A stretch of DNA of 64,000 bases from Methylophilus sp. TWE2 (GTDB lineage: Bacteria > Pseudomonadota > Gammaproteobacteria > Burkholderiales > Methylophilaceae): NCBI RefSeq assembly GCF_001183865.1, contig NZ_CP012020.1, positions 2,723,839 through 2,787,838 of the forward strand, given 5' to 3'. The translations under genes were made by a program, and so were the position numbers. The notes under the pieces are model-generated. The model saw only the letters and a list, made by a program, of their open reading frames with translations, did no database searches and had not been told where the DNA came from. Below are positions 33,217-43,114 of the stretch, piece by piece. Each line of letters opens with the position of its first letter. Position 1 is the stretch's first letter.

Positions 33217-33773
33217 ATCAATCTTCCATTTCTCACTCTGAATCCCGTGGTCGCCAGCGCGCCCAGGCCTTGTCCGCCATGTGCATGGCAGATAGCACAC
33301 GCCAATGCATCGGCTGAATCGGGGCTAGGATTCGCGGGCAGTTTTAACAGGCGCTTCACCATTTCCTGCACCTGTTCTTTTTGGGCATGGCCATTGCCAA
33401 CCACGGATTGCTTGACTTGCAAGGCGGTGTATTCGGCAACAGACAACTGGCGGATGACCGCCGCCGAAATGGCTGCCCCACGCGCCTGCCCTAATAAAAG
33501 CGTAGATTGAGGATTCACGTTAACGAACACCTTTTCAATCGCCACCTGGGTTGGCTGGTAAGTGTCAATGACTTCAAACAAGCCATCCAGGATCACTTTT
33601 AAGCGCTCGGGCAATGCTTCTTTTTCTGACTCGCCATCCTCGCTTTTTTTAGCTGCGGCGGTTTTTATCACGCCACTGGTGACATACGACAGCTTGCCAT
33701 CTACAGCCTCAATGACACCAAAACCGGTAATCCTGAGCCCGGGATCTATCCCCAAGATGCGTTGCGAGGCCAT
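33213..33773 (-). CDS. ruvC: Crossover junction endodeoxyribonuclease RuvC
   Basis: 186 residues. RNase H-like fold with the catalytic aspartate in '[15 protein letters not shown]', Glu in 'VAIEKVFVN', and Asp in '[16 protein letters not shown]'. Resolves Holliday junctions moved by RuvAB. A low-complexity Lys/Glu/Ser insert (about 42-50) follows the first strands. 38 bp after yebC. Confidence 0.97.
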   Translation of the reverse strand: MASQRILGIDPGLRITGFGVIEAVDGKLSYVTSGVIKTAAAKKSEDGESEKEALPERLKVILDGLFEVIDTYQPTQVAIEKVFVNVNPQSTLLLGQARGAAISAAVIRQLSVAEYTALQVKQSVVGNGHAQKEQVQEMVKRLLKLPANPSPDSADALACAICHAHGGQGLGALATTGFRVRNGRLI

Positions 33774-33811
33774 TAAAAATGATTTACCCAGCCAGCGGCG
33801 AAAGTCACTGG

Positions 33812-34537
33812 TTACTCTTCGATCACGGCAGACGTGTAGACGTCCTGCACATCATCCAGGTCTTCCAGCATATCGAGGATTTTTTGCATTTTAACGGCAT
33901 CATCACCGGTAAAAACTACCTCATTCAAAGGCTTCATGGTGACTTGCGCCATGACAGCCTTAAGGCCCGCAGCTTCAAGCGCTTCTTTGACAGTCACAAA
34001 ATCACCGGGTGCAGTAATCACTTCAATGCTGCCATCTTCATCGGTAATCACATCCTCTGCACCTGCTTCGAGCGCCGCTTCCATGACGGCATCTTCAGAA
34101 ACCCCTGGCTCAAATACCAGTTGGCCACAGTGTTTGAACATAAAAGCCACGCTGCCATCTGTGCCCAGGTTACCACCGTGCTTGGTCAAGGCATGACGTA
34201 CATCCATCACGGCACGCTGGCGATTATCGGTCAGGCAATCAATAATAATGGCCGCACCATTAATGCCATAACCTTCATAACGGATTTCTTCGTAGTTCAC
34301 GCCTTCCAATTCACCCGTGCCTTTTTTAATTGCACGCGTGATATTGTCCGAAGGCATGTTTTCTTCCTTGGCCGCTGCCACTGCCGCGCGCAAACGTGGG
34401 TTCATGGCCGTATCGCCCCCCCCCATACGGGCGGAAACCGTGATTTCTTTGATCAGCTTGGTGAAGATTTTGCCGCGTTTGGCATCCTGACGGCCTTTAC
34501 GATGTTGAATATTGGCCCATTTACTATGTCCAGCCAT
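33812..34537 (-). CDS. yebC: YebC/PmpR family transcription or translation factor
   Basis: 241 residues: '[21 protein letters not shown]', '[28 protein letters not shown]', '[21 protein letters not shown]'. Members act as regulators or ease ribosome stalling. The homopolymeric CCCCCCC at about 34417-34424 encodes 'MGGGD' within it. It stands in its usual place before ruvC. Confidence 0.96.
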   Translation of the reverse strand: MAGHSKWANIQHRKGRQDAKRGKIFTKLIKEITVSARMGGGDTAMNPRLRAAVAAAKEENMPSDNITRAIKKGTGELEGVNYEEIRYEGYGINGAAIIIDCLTDNRQRAVMDVRHALTKHGGNLGTDGSVAFMFKHCGQLVFEPGVSEDAVMEAALEAGAEDVITDEDGSIEVITAPGDFVTVKEALEAAGLKAVMAQVTMKPLNEVVFTGDDAVKMQKILDMLEDLDDVQDVYTSAVIEE

Positions 34538-34633
34538 AGTGCTTCCTTGTATTTTTTAGCAATGTTGTTGAGATCATTTAGCTCACCGATTTTACCACAG
34601 CCACCTGATCGCCAAGCGACCGTCTCGCACAAC

Positions 34634-34656
34634 AAAAAAGCCTGACATGGTCAGGC
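34634..34656 (-). terminator. Terminator of the EamA exporter operon
   Basis: GCCTGAC, loop CAT (minus strand), GTCAGGC, followed on the minus strand by six T. It lies 24 bp past the exporter stop codon and ends the marR-DUF4440-EamA operon before yebC. Confidence 0.88.
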
Positions 34657-34680
34657 CTTTTATGAAAGATTAGCGCTGCA

Positions 34681-35583
34681 TTACTGACTCTTGCCGTAAG
34701 CAGGCTGCATCATGAGGAAGGAAATCAGGCTCAGTGAAAAGATTATCAAACCCATCCCCGTCATTTCCATACGATCTGGCACTTCATTTAACTGTATCCA
34801 TGCCGCAATCACACCAATCACTGGTGCCAGCATGGATGCCATACTGGCGAGACCTGCCGGCAACCGCTGCAAGGCGAACAACCACAGTAACCAGGCCAAT
34901 GCACCACACAACACCACATTAAACAAAACAGCACCGATCAAGTAGGGAGACCAATCAATCGCTGGGGCAGGCACCAGCCAGGCAATCAGCACCATGGGCA
35001 GCGACCCCAGCAACATCGGCCATGCGGTCAGATTAATCAAGTCCAGCGTGGGATGGCGCTGATGCAACTGTTTGGTCATGATGGCAGACAATGCCCAGGA
35101 CACGCCAGACAATACTGCCAGCAACATGCTAAAACTGTCTGCACGGATATGCAGCGGATCAAAAATAAACAACATCCCCAGCACTGCCGCAATCACCGCC
35201 AGCCACTGCCACCCGTGCACACGCTCACCCAGCATCGGCCAGGCAAACAGCAAGGTCCAGAATGGCATGGTGTAGGTCAGCACAGCCGTTTTACCGGCAC
35301 CGCCTGCTACCAGTGCCCACATCAGCACGCCAGTGAAGCCCACATTCTGCAAAATACCCAACAACAACATCGTAGGGAACTCTGTGAGTCCCATTGGACG
35401 GCGCATCACATACAACACTACAAACAGCACCAACGCTCCAAAAAACGTACGCATGGCAGCAAACTGGAACGGTCCTGCATATTGCAGTGCGCTCTTCATC
35501 ACTACCCAGTTATAGCCCCAGATAATAGTGAGTATCAGCAGCGCAGTCATCGCTTGCGAACGTTGTTTGATCAATTGATCCAT
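34681..35583 (-). CDS. EamA (DMT superfamily) small-molecule exporter
   Basis: 300 residues with ten predicted transmembrane helices in two EamA repeats ('IIWGYNWVVMKSALQYAGPFQFAAMR' and 'GVSWALSAIMTKQL'). Such proteins export amino acids or other metabolites; the substrate cannot be read from sequence. Last gene of an operon behind a MarR regulator and a DUF4440 protein, 33 bp after the latter, so probably induced by whatever ligand MarR senses. Confidence 0.88.
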   Translation of the reverse strand: MDQLIKQRSQAMTALLILTIIWGYNWVVMKSALQYAGPFQFAAMRTFFGALVLFVVLYVMRRPMGLTEFPTMLLLGILQNVGFTGVLMWALVAGGAGKTAVLTYTMPFWTLLFAWPMLGERVHGWQWLAVIAAVLGMLFIFDPLHIRADSFSMLLAVLSGVSWALSAIMTKQLHQRHPTLDLINLTAWPMLLGSLPMVLIAWLVPAPAIDWSPYLIGAVLFNVVLCGALAWLLWLFALQRLPAGLASMASMLAPVIGVIAAWIQLNEVPDRMEMTGMGLIIFSLSLISFLMMQPAYGKSQ

Positions 35584-35616
35584 AAACCTTGTTCCATGTG
35601 AGATGTAAGGTATGTA

Positions 35617-35994
35617 TTAATTCCAGATGTGCGTCACGGCTAACCACTGACCATCTGCCTGCTTTTGGAAAACAACTTGTACGTTGCCGCCAAACTGCTG
35701 TTTGACACCATCTTCGCCCACCATGGCTGCTGCCCAATCCCCGGTTTGAGTCGCCATCGTATCGCTCACCACAGCCTCTTTCATAGTGAGTGCATGTTCA
35801 ATGACACCTGCCTGAATCAAACCACCAAAAAAGTCAGCCACAGCCTGGCGACCTTTCACCACCTGGCCAGCAGGTGCCGGCATCACGATCGCGTCATTGG
35901 CGTACAAGGCTGCAATTGCCTGTGTATTTTTGCTGTTAAACGCAGCGTCAAATTGCTGGTTCAATGCGGTTAACGTGTCTACAACTGTTGCCAT
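35617..35994 (-). CDS. SnoaL-like / DUF4440 (SgcJ/EcaC) protein
   Basis: 125 residues, cystatin-like alpha+beta barrel of the NTF2 superfamily: 'FDAAFNSKNTQAIAALYANDAIVMPAPAGQVVKGRQAVADFF' and a C-terminal 'VFQKQADGQWLAVTHIWN'. The family is broad, from isomerases to ligand-binding proteins, so no reaction is assigned. It sits between marR (29 bp) and the exporter (33 bp). GGAGGAG lies about 4 nt before its ATG. Confidence 0.85.
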   Translation of the reverse strand: MATVVDTLTALNQQFDAAFNSKNTQAIAALYANDAIVMPAPAGQVVKGRQAVADFFGGLIQAGVIEHALTMKEAVVSDTMATQTGDWAAAMVGEDGVKQQFGGNVQVVFQKQADGQWLAVTHIWN

Positions 35995-36023
35995 GGTGAA
36001 ACTCCTCCATTGAAAAATCGAAT

Positions 36024-36536
36024 TTACTGATTAAAATCCCAAGCTGACATCCCGCGGTCTATCACCCCTAAAATCGCTTGTAAATCATTCCGTTGCTGCT
36101 CATTTAAGCCCTGCATGCACAATCGTAACCGCGTGTAGTAATCCGGCATCACGGTGTCCAGCTTGGCTTGGCCCGCAGAGGTGAGTTTTATTTTCACGCT
36201 ACGCCTGTCTTGCGGCACGGATACCCGCTCTACCAGTCCGCCTTGCTCCAGTCCATCAAGCAAGCCTGTCATGGTCGCGCGAGTCACACCAAGCTTTTCA
36301 GCCAGCACCGATGGTGTAGACGTCAGGTCGGTTTCACGCATGAGTAAAATCAACACCCACCAGCGCCCTTGCAATAACTCATGCTTGCTGAGGCAGGCAT
36401 CGAGCGCGACCGACAAATCAGTCGCCACGCGCAAAAGCATCAAGAAGCTGGCAATGGCGGTGACATCCGCTTCTGGATAGCGCTGGGCGAAGCGTTCAAG
36501 CACTTCTTGGGTGGGGAGATCTCTAAGTTGCAACAT
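36024..36536 (-). CDS. MarR family transcriptional regulator
   Basis: 170 residues from ATG 36536, which has GAGG six bases upstream; the frame continues 11 codons further. Winged helix-turn-helix: 'TPSVLAEKLGVTRATMTGLLDGLEQGGLVERVSVPQDRRSVKIKLT', with the conserved wing DxRS. A MarR-type inverted repeat (36553-36566) lies just upstream, so it probably represses its own operon. No cysteine-based redox switch is obvious. Confidence 0.92.
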   Translation of the reverse strand: MLQLRDLPTQEVLERFAQRYPEADVTAIASFLMLLRVATDLSVALDACLSKHELLQGRWWVLILLMRETDLTSTPSVLAEKLGVTRATMTGLLDGLEQGGLVERVSVPQDRRSVKIKLTSAGQAKLDTVMPDYYTRLRLCMQGLNEQQRNDLQAILGVIDRGMSAWDFNQ

Positions 36537-36552
36537 AATTAGCCTCATTATA

Positions 36553-36566
36553 GTTAGCCAGCTAAC
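36553..36566 (-). promoter_or_regulatory. Probable MarR operator
   Basis: GTTAGC-CA-GCTAAC, perfect 6-bp arms, 17 bp before the marR start codon. Position and symmetry suit autoregulation of the marR-DUF4440-EamA operon. Confidence 0.6.
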
Positions 36567-36661
36567 CATGTCAAGTGTAATTTTAGTTTTTCTTATGCAA
36601 CTGTGATAGAAATGAATAAAGTCTGTTGAAAGTAAATAAGGTCTGTTAATGTATATTTCGC

Positions 36662-36745
36662 GTTAATTAATACGTAAGTGTTACCAGGCAGCGATTTAAT
36701 TCATACGTAATTTTGAGGCCCCAGATTTACTGGGGCCTTTCTTTT
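36662..36745 (+). ncRNA. Candidate small RNA with its own promoter and terminator
   Basis: The terminator GGCCCCAG-ATTTA-CTGGGGCC followed by TTTCTTTTA (36717-36746) points along the plus strand, yet no plus-strand gene precedes it; the nearest gene, marR, runs the other way. Upstream, TTGAAA (36626-36631) and TGTATA (36650-36655) with 18-bp spacing make a plausible sigma-70 promoter. A transcript would start near 36662 and be about 80 nt long. No known small-RNA family is recognised. It lies in the 409-bp gap between marR and the porin gene; the remainder of that gap is AT-rich and shows no gene. Confidence 0.45.
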
Positions 36746-36945
36746 ATCAAAGCAGTTGAGCTAATCAATAGCTTTTCTCTGACTCCATACGCGTTTAAAT
36801 ACAACTTGGAATCTAGCTGAATTCAAGCCGCATACCAGTATTTACACGAAATTTATGACGGCCTCGCAGAATATATACAATTTTTTACGTCATTTAATTA
36901 AGAATGTGCCTCTCTAAAGAAATTAAATATGGTGAGGTGTATTCA

Positions 36946-38043
36946 ATGCGTTGTTCAATTTCAAGGTTTCTTGTGGGCTGTGCCACATTCACCTCATGTG
37001 GCAGCCATGCTGATGAGATGCCGAGTCTGGCGACAGACAGGTACAAGATTTCCGGTTATCTTGAAGCCTATTACAGCAAGGATTTCAATCAACCAGCATC
37101 ACAGACACGACCAGGCTTCATCTACAGCTATAACAAGCACGATAGCGCACAGATCAACCTGGCGCTGATCAAGGCCTCGCTGGATATGGACCGCGTCCGT
37201 GCCCGTGTAGGCATTGGTTCCGGCACGTACATGCGGGCCAACTATGCAGCAGAAAATGGCTATGTGCGCAATATCTATGAAGCAAATGTAGGCTTTAAAC
37301 TCCTTGACCGGCATGATGTCTGGCTGGATGTCGGTGTCATGCCTTCGCATATCGGTTTTGAAAGCGCAATCGGTGCAGAAAACTGGACGCTGACCAGGAG
37401 CATGATGGCGGATAATTCGCCCTACTTTGAGACCGGGGCCAGGGTGTCCTATACCTCTCCCGATGGCAAATGGTATGTGAGCGGTGTCGCCGTCAATGGC
37501 TGGCAGCGTATCAACCGGCCGGGTGGCAATAGCACGCCTTCACTCGGTCACCAGGTGACCTATAAGCCTCACGATAAGCTGACGCTTAACAGCAGCTCAT
37601 TCATCGGTAACGACAAATCTGACCAGGACCGGCAAATGCGCTATTTCCATAATTTCTACGCCCAACTGGCTCTGGACGACAACTGGGCGGTGACGACGGG
37701 GTTTGATATAGGTGCCGAGCAACGCCTGGATGACAGGGGCCGCTACAACGTCTGGTATACGCCAAACGTGATTGTCAGATACCGTTACTCCGATCGCCTC
37801 AGTGTGTCCGCCAGGGCCGAGTACTACCGTGATAAACAGGGTGTGATCATCAGCACCAGGACTCCCGACGGATTCAATATGCAGGGGTATTCGGTCAATA
37901 TGGATTACAAGCTATATCCATCTATCCTGTTGCGCGCAGAGCTTAAACAATTCATCAGCAAAGAGCGGTTCTTTGACACCGATGACAATGACCTCTCCCG
38001 TCGCAGTCTGTTGGCAACCACCGCCCTGGCTATTACCTTCTAG
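36946..38043 (+). CDS. Outer-membrane beta-barrel porin-like protein
   Basis: 365 residues from ATG 36946 (GAGGTG six bases upstream; the frame continues 14 codons further but without a ribosome site). An N-terminal signal is followed by alternating amphipathic strands: 'KISGYLEAYYSKDF', 'NIYEANVGFKLLDRHDVWLDVGVMPSHIGFESAIGAENWTLTRSM'. It ends 'ALAITF' with a terminal Phe as in barrel proteins. It resembles the putative OmpL-like beta-barrel family (OMP_b-brl_2). Placed 162 bp before kdpF on the same strand; a role in potassium entry is inference from that placement. Confidence 0.8.
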   Translation: MRCSISRFLVGCATFTSCGSHADEMPSLATDRYKISGYLEAYYSKDFNQPASQTRPGFIYSYNKHDSAQINLALIKASLDMDRVRARVGIGSGTYMRANYAAENGYVRNIYEANVGFKLLDRHDVWLDVGVMPSHIGFESAIGAENWTLTRSMMADNSPYFETGARVSYTSPDGKWYVSGVAVNGWQRINRPGGNSTPSLGHQVTYKPHDKLTLNSSSFIGNDKSDQDRQMRYFHNFYAQLALDDNWAVTTGFDIGAEQRLDDRGRYNVWYTPNVIVRYRYSDRLSVSARAEYYRDKQGVIISTRTPDGFNMQGYSVNMDYKLYPSILLRAELKQFISKERFFDTDDNDLSRRSLLATTALAITF

Positions 38044-38205
38044 GCAGGTTCGTCAACCTCAATATCTCGCATCCTGGCTGGCGTATTTACAGAATTTTTA
38101 TACGCCGGCATTTGTTCATTACAACTTCTTTATTTCCGGCAGCGTAATCTTGACCATGGAGTCATAGATTGTTTTGACGTTTTTGAAATAGCAGAGGTAC
38201 GACAC

Positions 38206-38289
38206 ATGATCTACATCATCGGCGGAGTCACGGCAGCGTTCCTGTTCGTGTATCTCCTCTACGCCCTTATTAATCCGGAGCGCTTCTAA
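38206..38289 (+). CDS. kdpF: KdpF, small subunit of the K+-transporting ATPase
   Basis: 27 residues: one membrane helix with '[20 protein letters not shown]', the typical KdpF ending. AGAGG lies 7-8 nt before the ATG. It stabilises the KdpABC complex. kdpA starts 1 bp after its stop codon. The 162-bp gap before it holds no recognisable terminator and may contain the KdpE-controlled promoter. Confidence 0.92.
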   Translation: MIYIIGGVTAAFLFVYLLYALINPERF

Positions 38290-38290
38290 T

Positions 38291-40069
38291 ATGTATACAG
38301 ATGGATTCATACAAGTGGGTTTGTATATGCTCGTCCTGCTGTTGCTGACCAAGCCGGCAGGACACCTGATATACAAAGTCATGGAGACGCGATGCCTGCA
38401 GGATCACGCATGGCTGGGTGCGCCGGAACGATTGATCTATCGCTTGTCCGGTGTGGACCCGAAAAGCGAGATGGGCTGGAAAAGCTATGCAGTGGCCCTC
38501 CTGCTATTCAATGCGATAGGCGTGTTTTTCGTTTTTCTGCTGCAATTATGGCAGGCCTGGTTGCCACTCAATCCGGAACAACTGGCCAGCGTGACGTGGG
38601 ACTCTGCTTTTAATACCGCAGTGAGTTTCGTCACCAACACCAACTGGCAGGGATATGGTGGCGAGACCACCATGAGCTATTTCACGCAGATGACAGGCCT
38701 GGCTGTGCAGAATTTCGTATCCGCAGCCACTGGCATTGCGGTCGTGATTGCCCTGATTCGCGGTTTTGCCCGCAGCAACACTGACCGGATTGGGAATTTC
38801 TGGGTCGACCTGACCCGCTGTACCTTGTATTTACTGGTGCCGATCTCACTGGTGCTGGCCACGATCTTCATGCAGCAGGGGGTGATCCAGAACTTCAGTC
38901 CGTATGTGGATGCACGCACTGTGGAATCCACGCAATATGAGGTGGCTGTGGAAGGCAGCGACACCCCTGAACAGGCCACCACGCAAACCCAGCACATTGC
39001 CATGGGGCCTGTGGCTTCTCAGGAAGCCATCAAAATGCTGGGCACCAACGGCGGCGGTTTTTTTAACGTGAACTCGGCACATCCGTTTGAAAACCCAACC
39101 CCGCTGACCAACTTCATCCAGATGCTGACCATCTTCCTGATCCCGGCTGGCTTGTGTTATGCCTTTGGCATGATGGTGGGTGACCGCAGACAAGGCTGGG
39201 CAATCTTCGCTGCCATGGCCATCCTGTTTGTGGTGATGGCAGGGGTCACCATACGCTCTGAATTAATCGGTAACCCATTGTTGGCCAGCGCTGGAGCGGA
39301 AACAACCTCCAGCCTGGAGCAGCCTGGGGGCAATATGGAAGGCAAAGAGACACGTTTCGGCGTCGTGACCTCGGCCTTGTTTGCCACCATTACGACCGCT
39401 GCATCGTGTGGTGCAGTGAATGCCATGCATGATTCCTTCACCCCTATCGGCGGCATGATCCCGATGTGGTTGATGCAACTGGGTGAAGTCGTGTTCGGCG
39501 GGGTCGGCTCAGGCTTATACACCATGCTGATCTATGCCGTGATCGCCGTGTTTGTGGCCGGGCTGATGATAGGCCGTACCCCGGAATACCAGGGCAAGAA
39601 AATTGAAGTGTTCGAGATGAAAATGTCGGCCCTGATCATCCTGGTCACGCCTTTATTGGTGCTATTGGGTACAGCGATCTCCCTGATCGTGCAGCCCGGC
39701 CTAGCCGGGATCGCAAACCCTGGCGCACATGGGCTAAGTGAGATTCTGTATGCCTACTCTTCGGCAGCCAACAACAACGGCAGCGCTTTTGCCGGCTTAT
39801 CGGCCAACACCCCGTTTTATAACCTGATGCTGGCCACTGCCATGTGGTTCGGGCGTTTTGGCATCATCGTACCGGTACTTGCCATCGCGGGCTCGCTCGC
39901 CGCCAAGAAACGCATTGCACCAGGCCTGGGCACGTTACCCACCCATGGTCCCCTGTTTATCGGTTTGCTGATAGGCGCAGTGATCCTGGTAGGGGCGCTG
40001 ACCTATATTCCGGCACTGGCATTGGGCCCAGGGATTGAGCATCTGATGCTGTTTTCACAACAACACTGA
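38291..40069 (+). CDS. kdpA: Potassium-transporting ATPase, K+-binding subunit A
   Basis: 592 residues, about ten transmembrane helices with four pore-loop repeats: '[19 protein letters not shown]', '[21 protein letters not shown]', '[22 protein letters not shown]', '[18 protein letters not shown]'. It selects K+ on the periplasmic side. Its TGA overlaps the kdpB ATG (TGATG). Confidence 0.97.
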   Translation: MYTDGFIQVGLYMLVLLLLTKPAGHLIYKVMETRCLQDHAWLGAPERLIYRLSGVDPKSEMGWKSYAVALLLFNAIGVFFVFLLQLWQAWLPLNPEQLASVTWDSAFNTAVSFVTNTNWQGYGGETTMSYFTQMTGLAVQNFVSAATGIAVVIALIRGFARSNTDRIGNFWVDLTRCTLYLLVPISLVLATIFMQQGVIQNFSPYVDARTVESTQYEVAVEGSDTPEQATTQTQHIAMGPVASQEAIKMLGTNGGGFFNVNSAHPFENPTPLTNFIQMLTIFLIPAGLCYAFGMMVGDRRQGWAIFAAMAILFVVMAGVTIRSELIGNPLLASAGAETTSSLEQPGGNMEGKETRFGVVTSALFATITTAASCGAVNAMHDSFTPIGGMIPMWLMQLGEVVFGGVGSGLYTMLIYAVIAVFVAGLMIGRTPEYQGKKIEVFEMKMSALIILVTPLLVLLGTAISLIVQPGLAGIANPGAHGLSEILYAYSSAANNNGSAFAGLSANTPFYNLMLATAMWFGRFGIIVPVLAIAGSLAAKKRIAPGLGTLPTHGPLFIGLLIGAVILVGALTYIPALALGPGIEHLMLFSQQH

Positions 40070-42174
40070 TGCGAATTGAAGAAATTGAGAGAGTGAGTAG
40101 AGTGATGGCTACAAATACTGTTAGCAACTTACCAAAGATGGCGCAACTGAAAACAGCGTTCGCCCAGTCCATCGTCCGTTTGTCGCCACAAGTGCAATGG
40201 CGCAACCCGGTGATGTTCGTGGTGTACCTGGGCAGCCTGCTGACCACCGGCCTGTTTTTGAATGGCTTGTTCTCAGCATCAGGCGGACAGTCCGGTTTTG
40301 TCGGCCTGATCAGCCTGTGGCTATGGGTCACCGTGATTTTCGCCAATTTTTCCGAAGCCATTGCGGAGGGTAAAAGCAAGGCACAGGCCGCCAGCCTGCG
40401 CAGTTCGAAGAAGAATGTACCCGCCAAGAAACTGGCCAGTGCGAGCAAAACGGCCAAAGTCAGCCTGGTCGATAGCCTGTCGCTGCGCAAGGACGATATC
40501 GTGCTGGTGGAAGTGGGGGATACGATCCCGGCCGACGGTGAGGTCATTGAGGGCATTGCTTCTGTCAACGAAGCGGCGATCACAGGGGAATCCGCGCCAG
40601 TAATCCGTGAATCCGGTGGTGACTTCAGTGCGGTGACGGGCGGTACCCAGGTACTCTCTGACTGGATCATCGTGCGCGTCACCGTGAATCCGGGGGAAGC
40701 ATTCCTGGACCGTATGATCGCCATGGTAGAGGGCGCCACCCGCCAGAAAACCCCCAATGAAATCGCATTGACCATTCTGCTGGTATCCCTGACCATCATC
40801 TTCCTGCTGGCGACCGTGACCCTGTTACCAATGTCGATTTTCAGCGTGCATGCGGCCGGCGCCGGTGAGCCGGTGTCTATTGTGGTCTTGGTGGCTTTGC
40901 TGGTCTGCCTGATCCCGACCACCATTGCCGGCCTGCTATCGGCGATTGGCGTGGCGGGGATGAGCCGCATGCTGCAGGCCAATGTGATTGCCGTGTCTGG
41001 CAAGGCCGTTGAAGCGGCGGGTGACGTGGATGTGCTGTTGCTGGACAAGACCGGCACCATCACTTTGGGTAACCGTCAGGCGTCGGCATTCTTCCCGATT
41101 GCAGGCATCAGCGAAGAGGCGCTGGCTGATGTGGCACAACTGTCATCACTTGCGGATGAAACCCCCGAAGGCCGCAGCATTGTGGTGCTGGCAAAGAACA
41201 GATTCTCCATCCGGGAACGCGATATGCAGTCTCTGGGAGCGGTGTTCGTGCCTTTTTCTGCCCATACCAAAATGAGTGGTATCAACCTGGGCAATCGCCA
41301 AATCCGCAAAGGGGCTGCGAGTGCCATTAAACAGCATGTCATTGGCCTGGGAGGGCCTTTTCCCGACGAGCTGGTGAAAATTGTGGATGATATTGCCAGG
41401 CGGGGCAGCACGCCACTGGTGGTCGCAGACGATGAAAAAGTACTCGGTGCGTTAGAACTGAAAGACATCGTCAAAGGGGGGATCAAGGAGCGTTTCGCCG
41501 AATTGCGTAACATGGGCATCAAGACCGTGATGATCACTGGCGACAACCGCCTGACGGCTGCATCAATTGCCGCCGAGGCTGGCGTGGATGATTTTCTGGC
41601 GGAAGCGACCCCCGAAGCCAAATTGCAGTTGATCCGGGACCATCAGGCCGAAAGCAAGCTGGTCGCCATGACGGGGGATGGCACCAATGATGCCCCGGCG
41701 CTTGCGCAGGCCGATGTGGCGGTGGCGATGAATACGGGTACCCAGGCGGCAAAAGAGGCCGGCAATATGGTGGATCTGGACTCCAATCCTACCAAGCTGA
41801 TCGAGATTGTCGAAATCGGCAAACAGATGCTGATGACGCGTGGCTCACTCACCACCTTCAGTATTGCCAACGATATCGCCAAGTATTTTGCAATCATTCC
41901 GGCTGCCTTTGCCAGCACCTATCCTGCACTGGGTGCCTTGAACATCATGGGGCTGGGCTCGCCCAATTCTGCGATTTTATCTGCGGTTATTTTCAATGCC
42001 TTGATTATTGTGGTGCTGATCCCATTGGCCTTGAATGGCGTGGCCTACCGTGCCATCGGGGCGGCGGCGCTATTAAGACGCAATATGCTGATTTATGGCT
42101 TGGGCGGCATCATTGTCCCGTTTATCGGGATCAAGGCAATCGACGTCCTATTGGTTGCCATCGGTATCGTTTAA
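40069..42174 (+). CDS. kdpB: Potassium-transporting ATPase, P-type ATPase subunit B
   Basis: 701 residues from the ATG overlapping the kdpA stop; a second ATG at 40105 (MATNTVSN) would give 689 and is also reasonable. Phosphorylation site '[10 protein letters not shown]' (D326), 'TGESAPV' actuator loop, '[22 protein letters not shown]' hinge and seven membrane helices. It drives high-affinity K+ uptake by ATP hydrolysis. Confidence 0.97.
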   Translation: MRIEEIERVSRVMATNTVSNLPKMAQLKTAFAQSIVRLSPQVQWRNPVMFVVYLGSLLTTGLFLNGLFSASGGQSGFVGLISLWLWVTVIFANFSEAIAEGKSKAQAASLRSSKKNVPAKKLASASKTAKVSLVDSLSLRKDDIVLVEVGDTIPADGEVIEGIASVNEAAITGESAPVIRESGGDFSAVTGGTQVLSDWIIVRVTVNPGEAFLDRMIAMVEGATRQKTPNEIALTILLVSLTIIFLLATVTLLPMSIFSVHAAGAGEPVSIVVLVALLVCLIPTTIAGLLSAIGVAGMSRMLQANVIAVSGKAVEAAGDVDVLLLDKTGTITLGNRQASAFFPIAGISEEALADVAQLSSLADETPEGRSIVVLAKNRFSIRERDMQSLGAVFVPFSAHTKMSGINLGNRQIRKGAASAIKQHVIGLGGPFPDELVKIVDDIARRGSTPLVVADDEKVLGALELKDIVKGGIKERFAELRNMGIKTVMITGDNRLTAASIAAEAGVDDFLAEATPEAKLQLIRDHQAESKLVAMTGDGTNDAPALAQADVAVAMNTGTQAAKEAGNMVDLDSNPTKLIEIVEIGKQMLMTRGSLTTFSIANDIAKYFAIIPAAFASTYPALGALNIMGLGSPNSAILSAVIFNALIIVVLIPLALNGVAYRAIGAAALLRRNMLIYGLGGIIVPFIGIKAIDVLLVAIGIV

Positions 42175-42195
42175 TCAGAAGAAAAGGTGAATTTT

Positions 42196-42771
42196 ATGAG
42201 TAATTTAATACGTACATCGCTGGTGATGTTTCTGGGTCTGACAATCGTCACCGGGGTCGCTTATCCCATCGTGGTCACCGGCATCGGCCAAACCCTGTTC
42301 CCTGAGCAGGTCAATGGTTCGCTGATCAAAAAAGACGGTAAGGTGATAGGTTCAGCATTGATCGGCCAGCATTTCAGTGATGCAAAATACTTCTGGGGCA
42401 GACCCTCTGCCACCAGCCCTTATCCCAACAATCCGGCGGCTTCATCCGGATCTAACCTGGGCCCACTCAACCCTGCCTTATCAGAAGCCGTGAATGCACG
42501 CGTAAAGGCTCAGCAAACTGCGGCCAACACCAGCGAACCGGTGCCTGTGGATCTGGTGACCACGTCTGGTAGTGGCCTGGATCCCGAGATCAGCCCGGCA
42601 GCTGCGCTTTATCAGGTGGAGAGGGTTGCAAAGGCCAGGCAGCTGGACAGTGAAGTGGTAAAAACACTGCTGATGAAGCATGTGATCGGTCGGCAATGGG
42701 GCATCCTGGGTGAGCGGCGTGTCAATGTGCTTGAGCTCAACCTGGCTTTGGATGAAATGAGCCACACATAG
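42196..42771 (+). CDS. kdpC: Potassium-transporting ATPase subunit C
   Basis: 191 residues from ATG 42196, with AAAGGTG six bases upstream; a GTG three codons earlier is less likely. One N-terminal membrane helix ('[24 protein letters not shown]') and a periplasmic domain with '[30 protein letters not shown]' and '[21 protein letters not shown]'. It assists K+ loading of KdpA. Confidence 0.96.
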   Translation: MSNLIRTSLVMFLGLTIVTGVAYPIVVTGIGQTLFPEQVNGSLIKKDGKVIGSALIGQHFSDAKYFWGRPSATSPYPNNPAASSGSNLGPLNPALSEAVNARVKAQQTAANTSEPVPVDLVTTSGSGLDPEISPAAALYQVERVAKARQLDSEVVKTLLMKHVIGRQWGILGERRVNVLELNLALDEMSHT

Positions 42772-42801
42772 GAAAACGAGCTACAACTAGAGGAGTGTTG
42801 C

Positions 42802-43083
42802 ATGTTTCGGTTTTTCAAAAAACAAGCGCTACAACCGGCGGTGAAAAAGCCTCAAACGTCCATAGCGCTCTACGCACAAAAAGACAGTGTAGAATTGGTG
42901 AAGAAAGTGGTTTTTTCAATTTGCGGTGAAAACACCCCTATTTTCACCATCGAGCATGGTCAAGTGAATGGGCTGACGCACATGATGTTTGATGTCCCAA
43001 CCAGTCTGGCGGATAAAGTCACCGTCCATATTATTTTATCTTTACCGGGTAACCGCCTGCATGGCCTCAATCAACTACAGTGA
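42802..43083 (+). CDS. Unknown 93-residue protein between kdpC and kdpD
   Basis: Soluble, with a good ribosome site (GAGGAG about 6 nt before the ATG). Basic N-terminus 'MFRFFKKQ', then a predicted alpha/beta domain: 'SIALYAQKDSVELVKKVVFSICGENTPIFTIEHGQVNGLTHMMFDVP'. A small ACT-like or ferredoxin-like fold is possible but not shown. It lies 30 bp after kdpC and 31 bp before kdpD, on the same strand, so it belongs to the kdp operon and may link transporter and sensor. Not part of the E. coli operon. Confidence 0.7.
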   Translation: MFRFFKKQALQPAVKKPQTSIALYAQKDSVELVKKVVFSICGENTPIFTIEHGQVNGLTHMMFDVPTSLADKVTVHIILSLPGNRLHGLNQLQ

Positions 43084-43114
43084 GCCCCCTGCTCTTCCAT
43101 GCCAATGATGATTT

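Noticed and set aside
39957..41063. 368-residue minus-strand frame across kdpA/kdpB
   Set aside because: A Ser/Thr/Pro-rich shadow of GC-rich coding sequence; kdpA and kdpB are unambiguous on the other strand.
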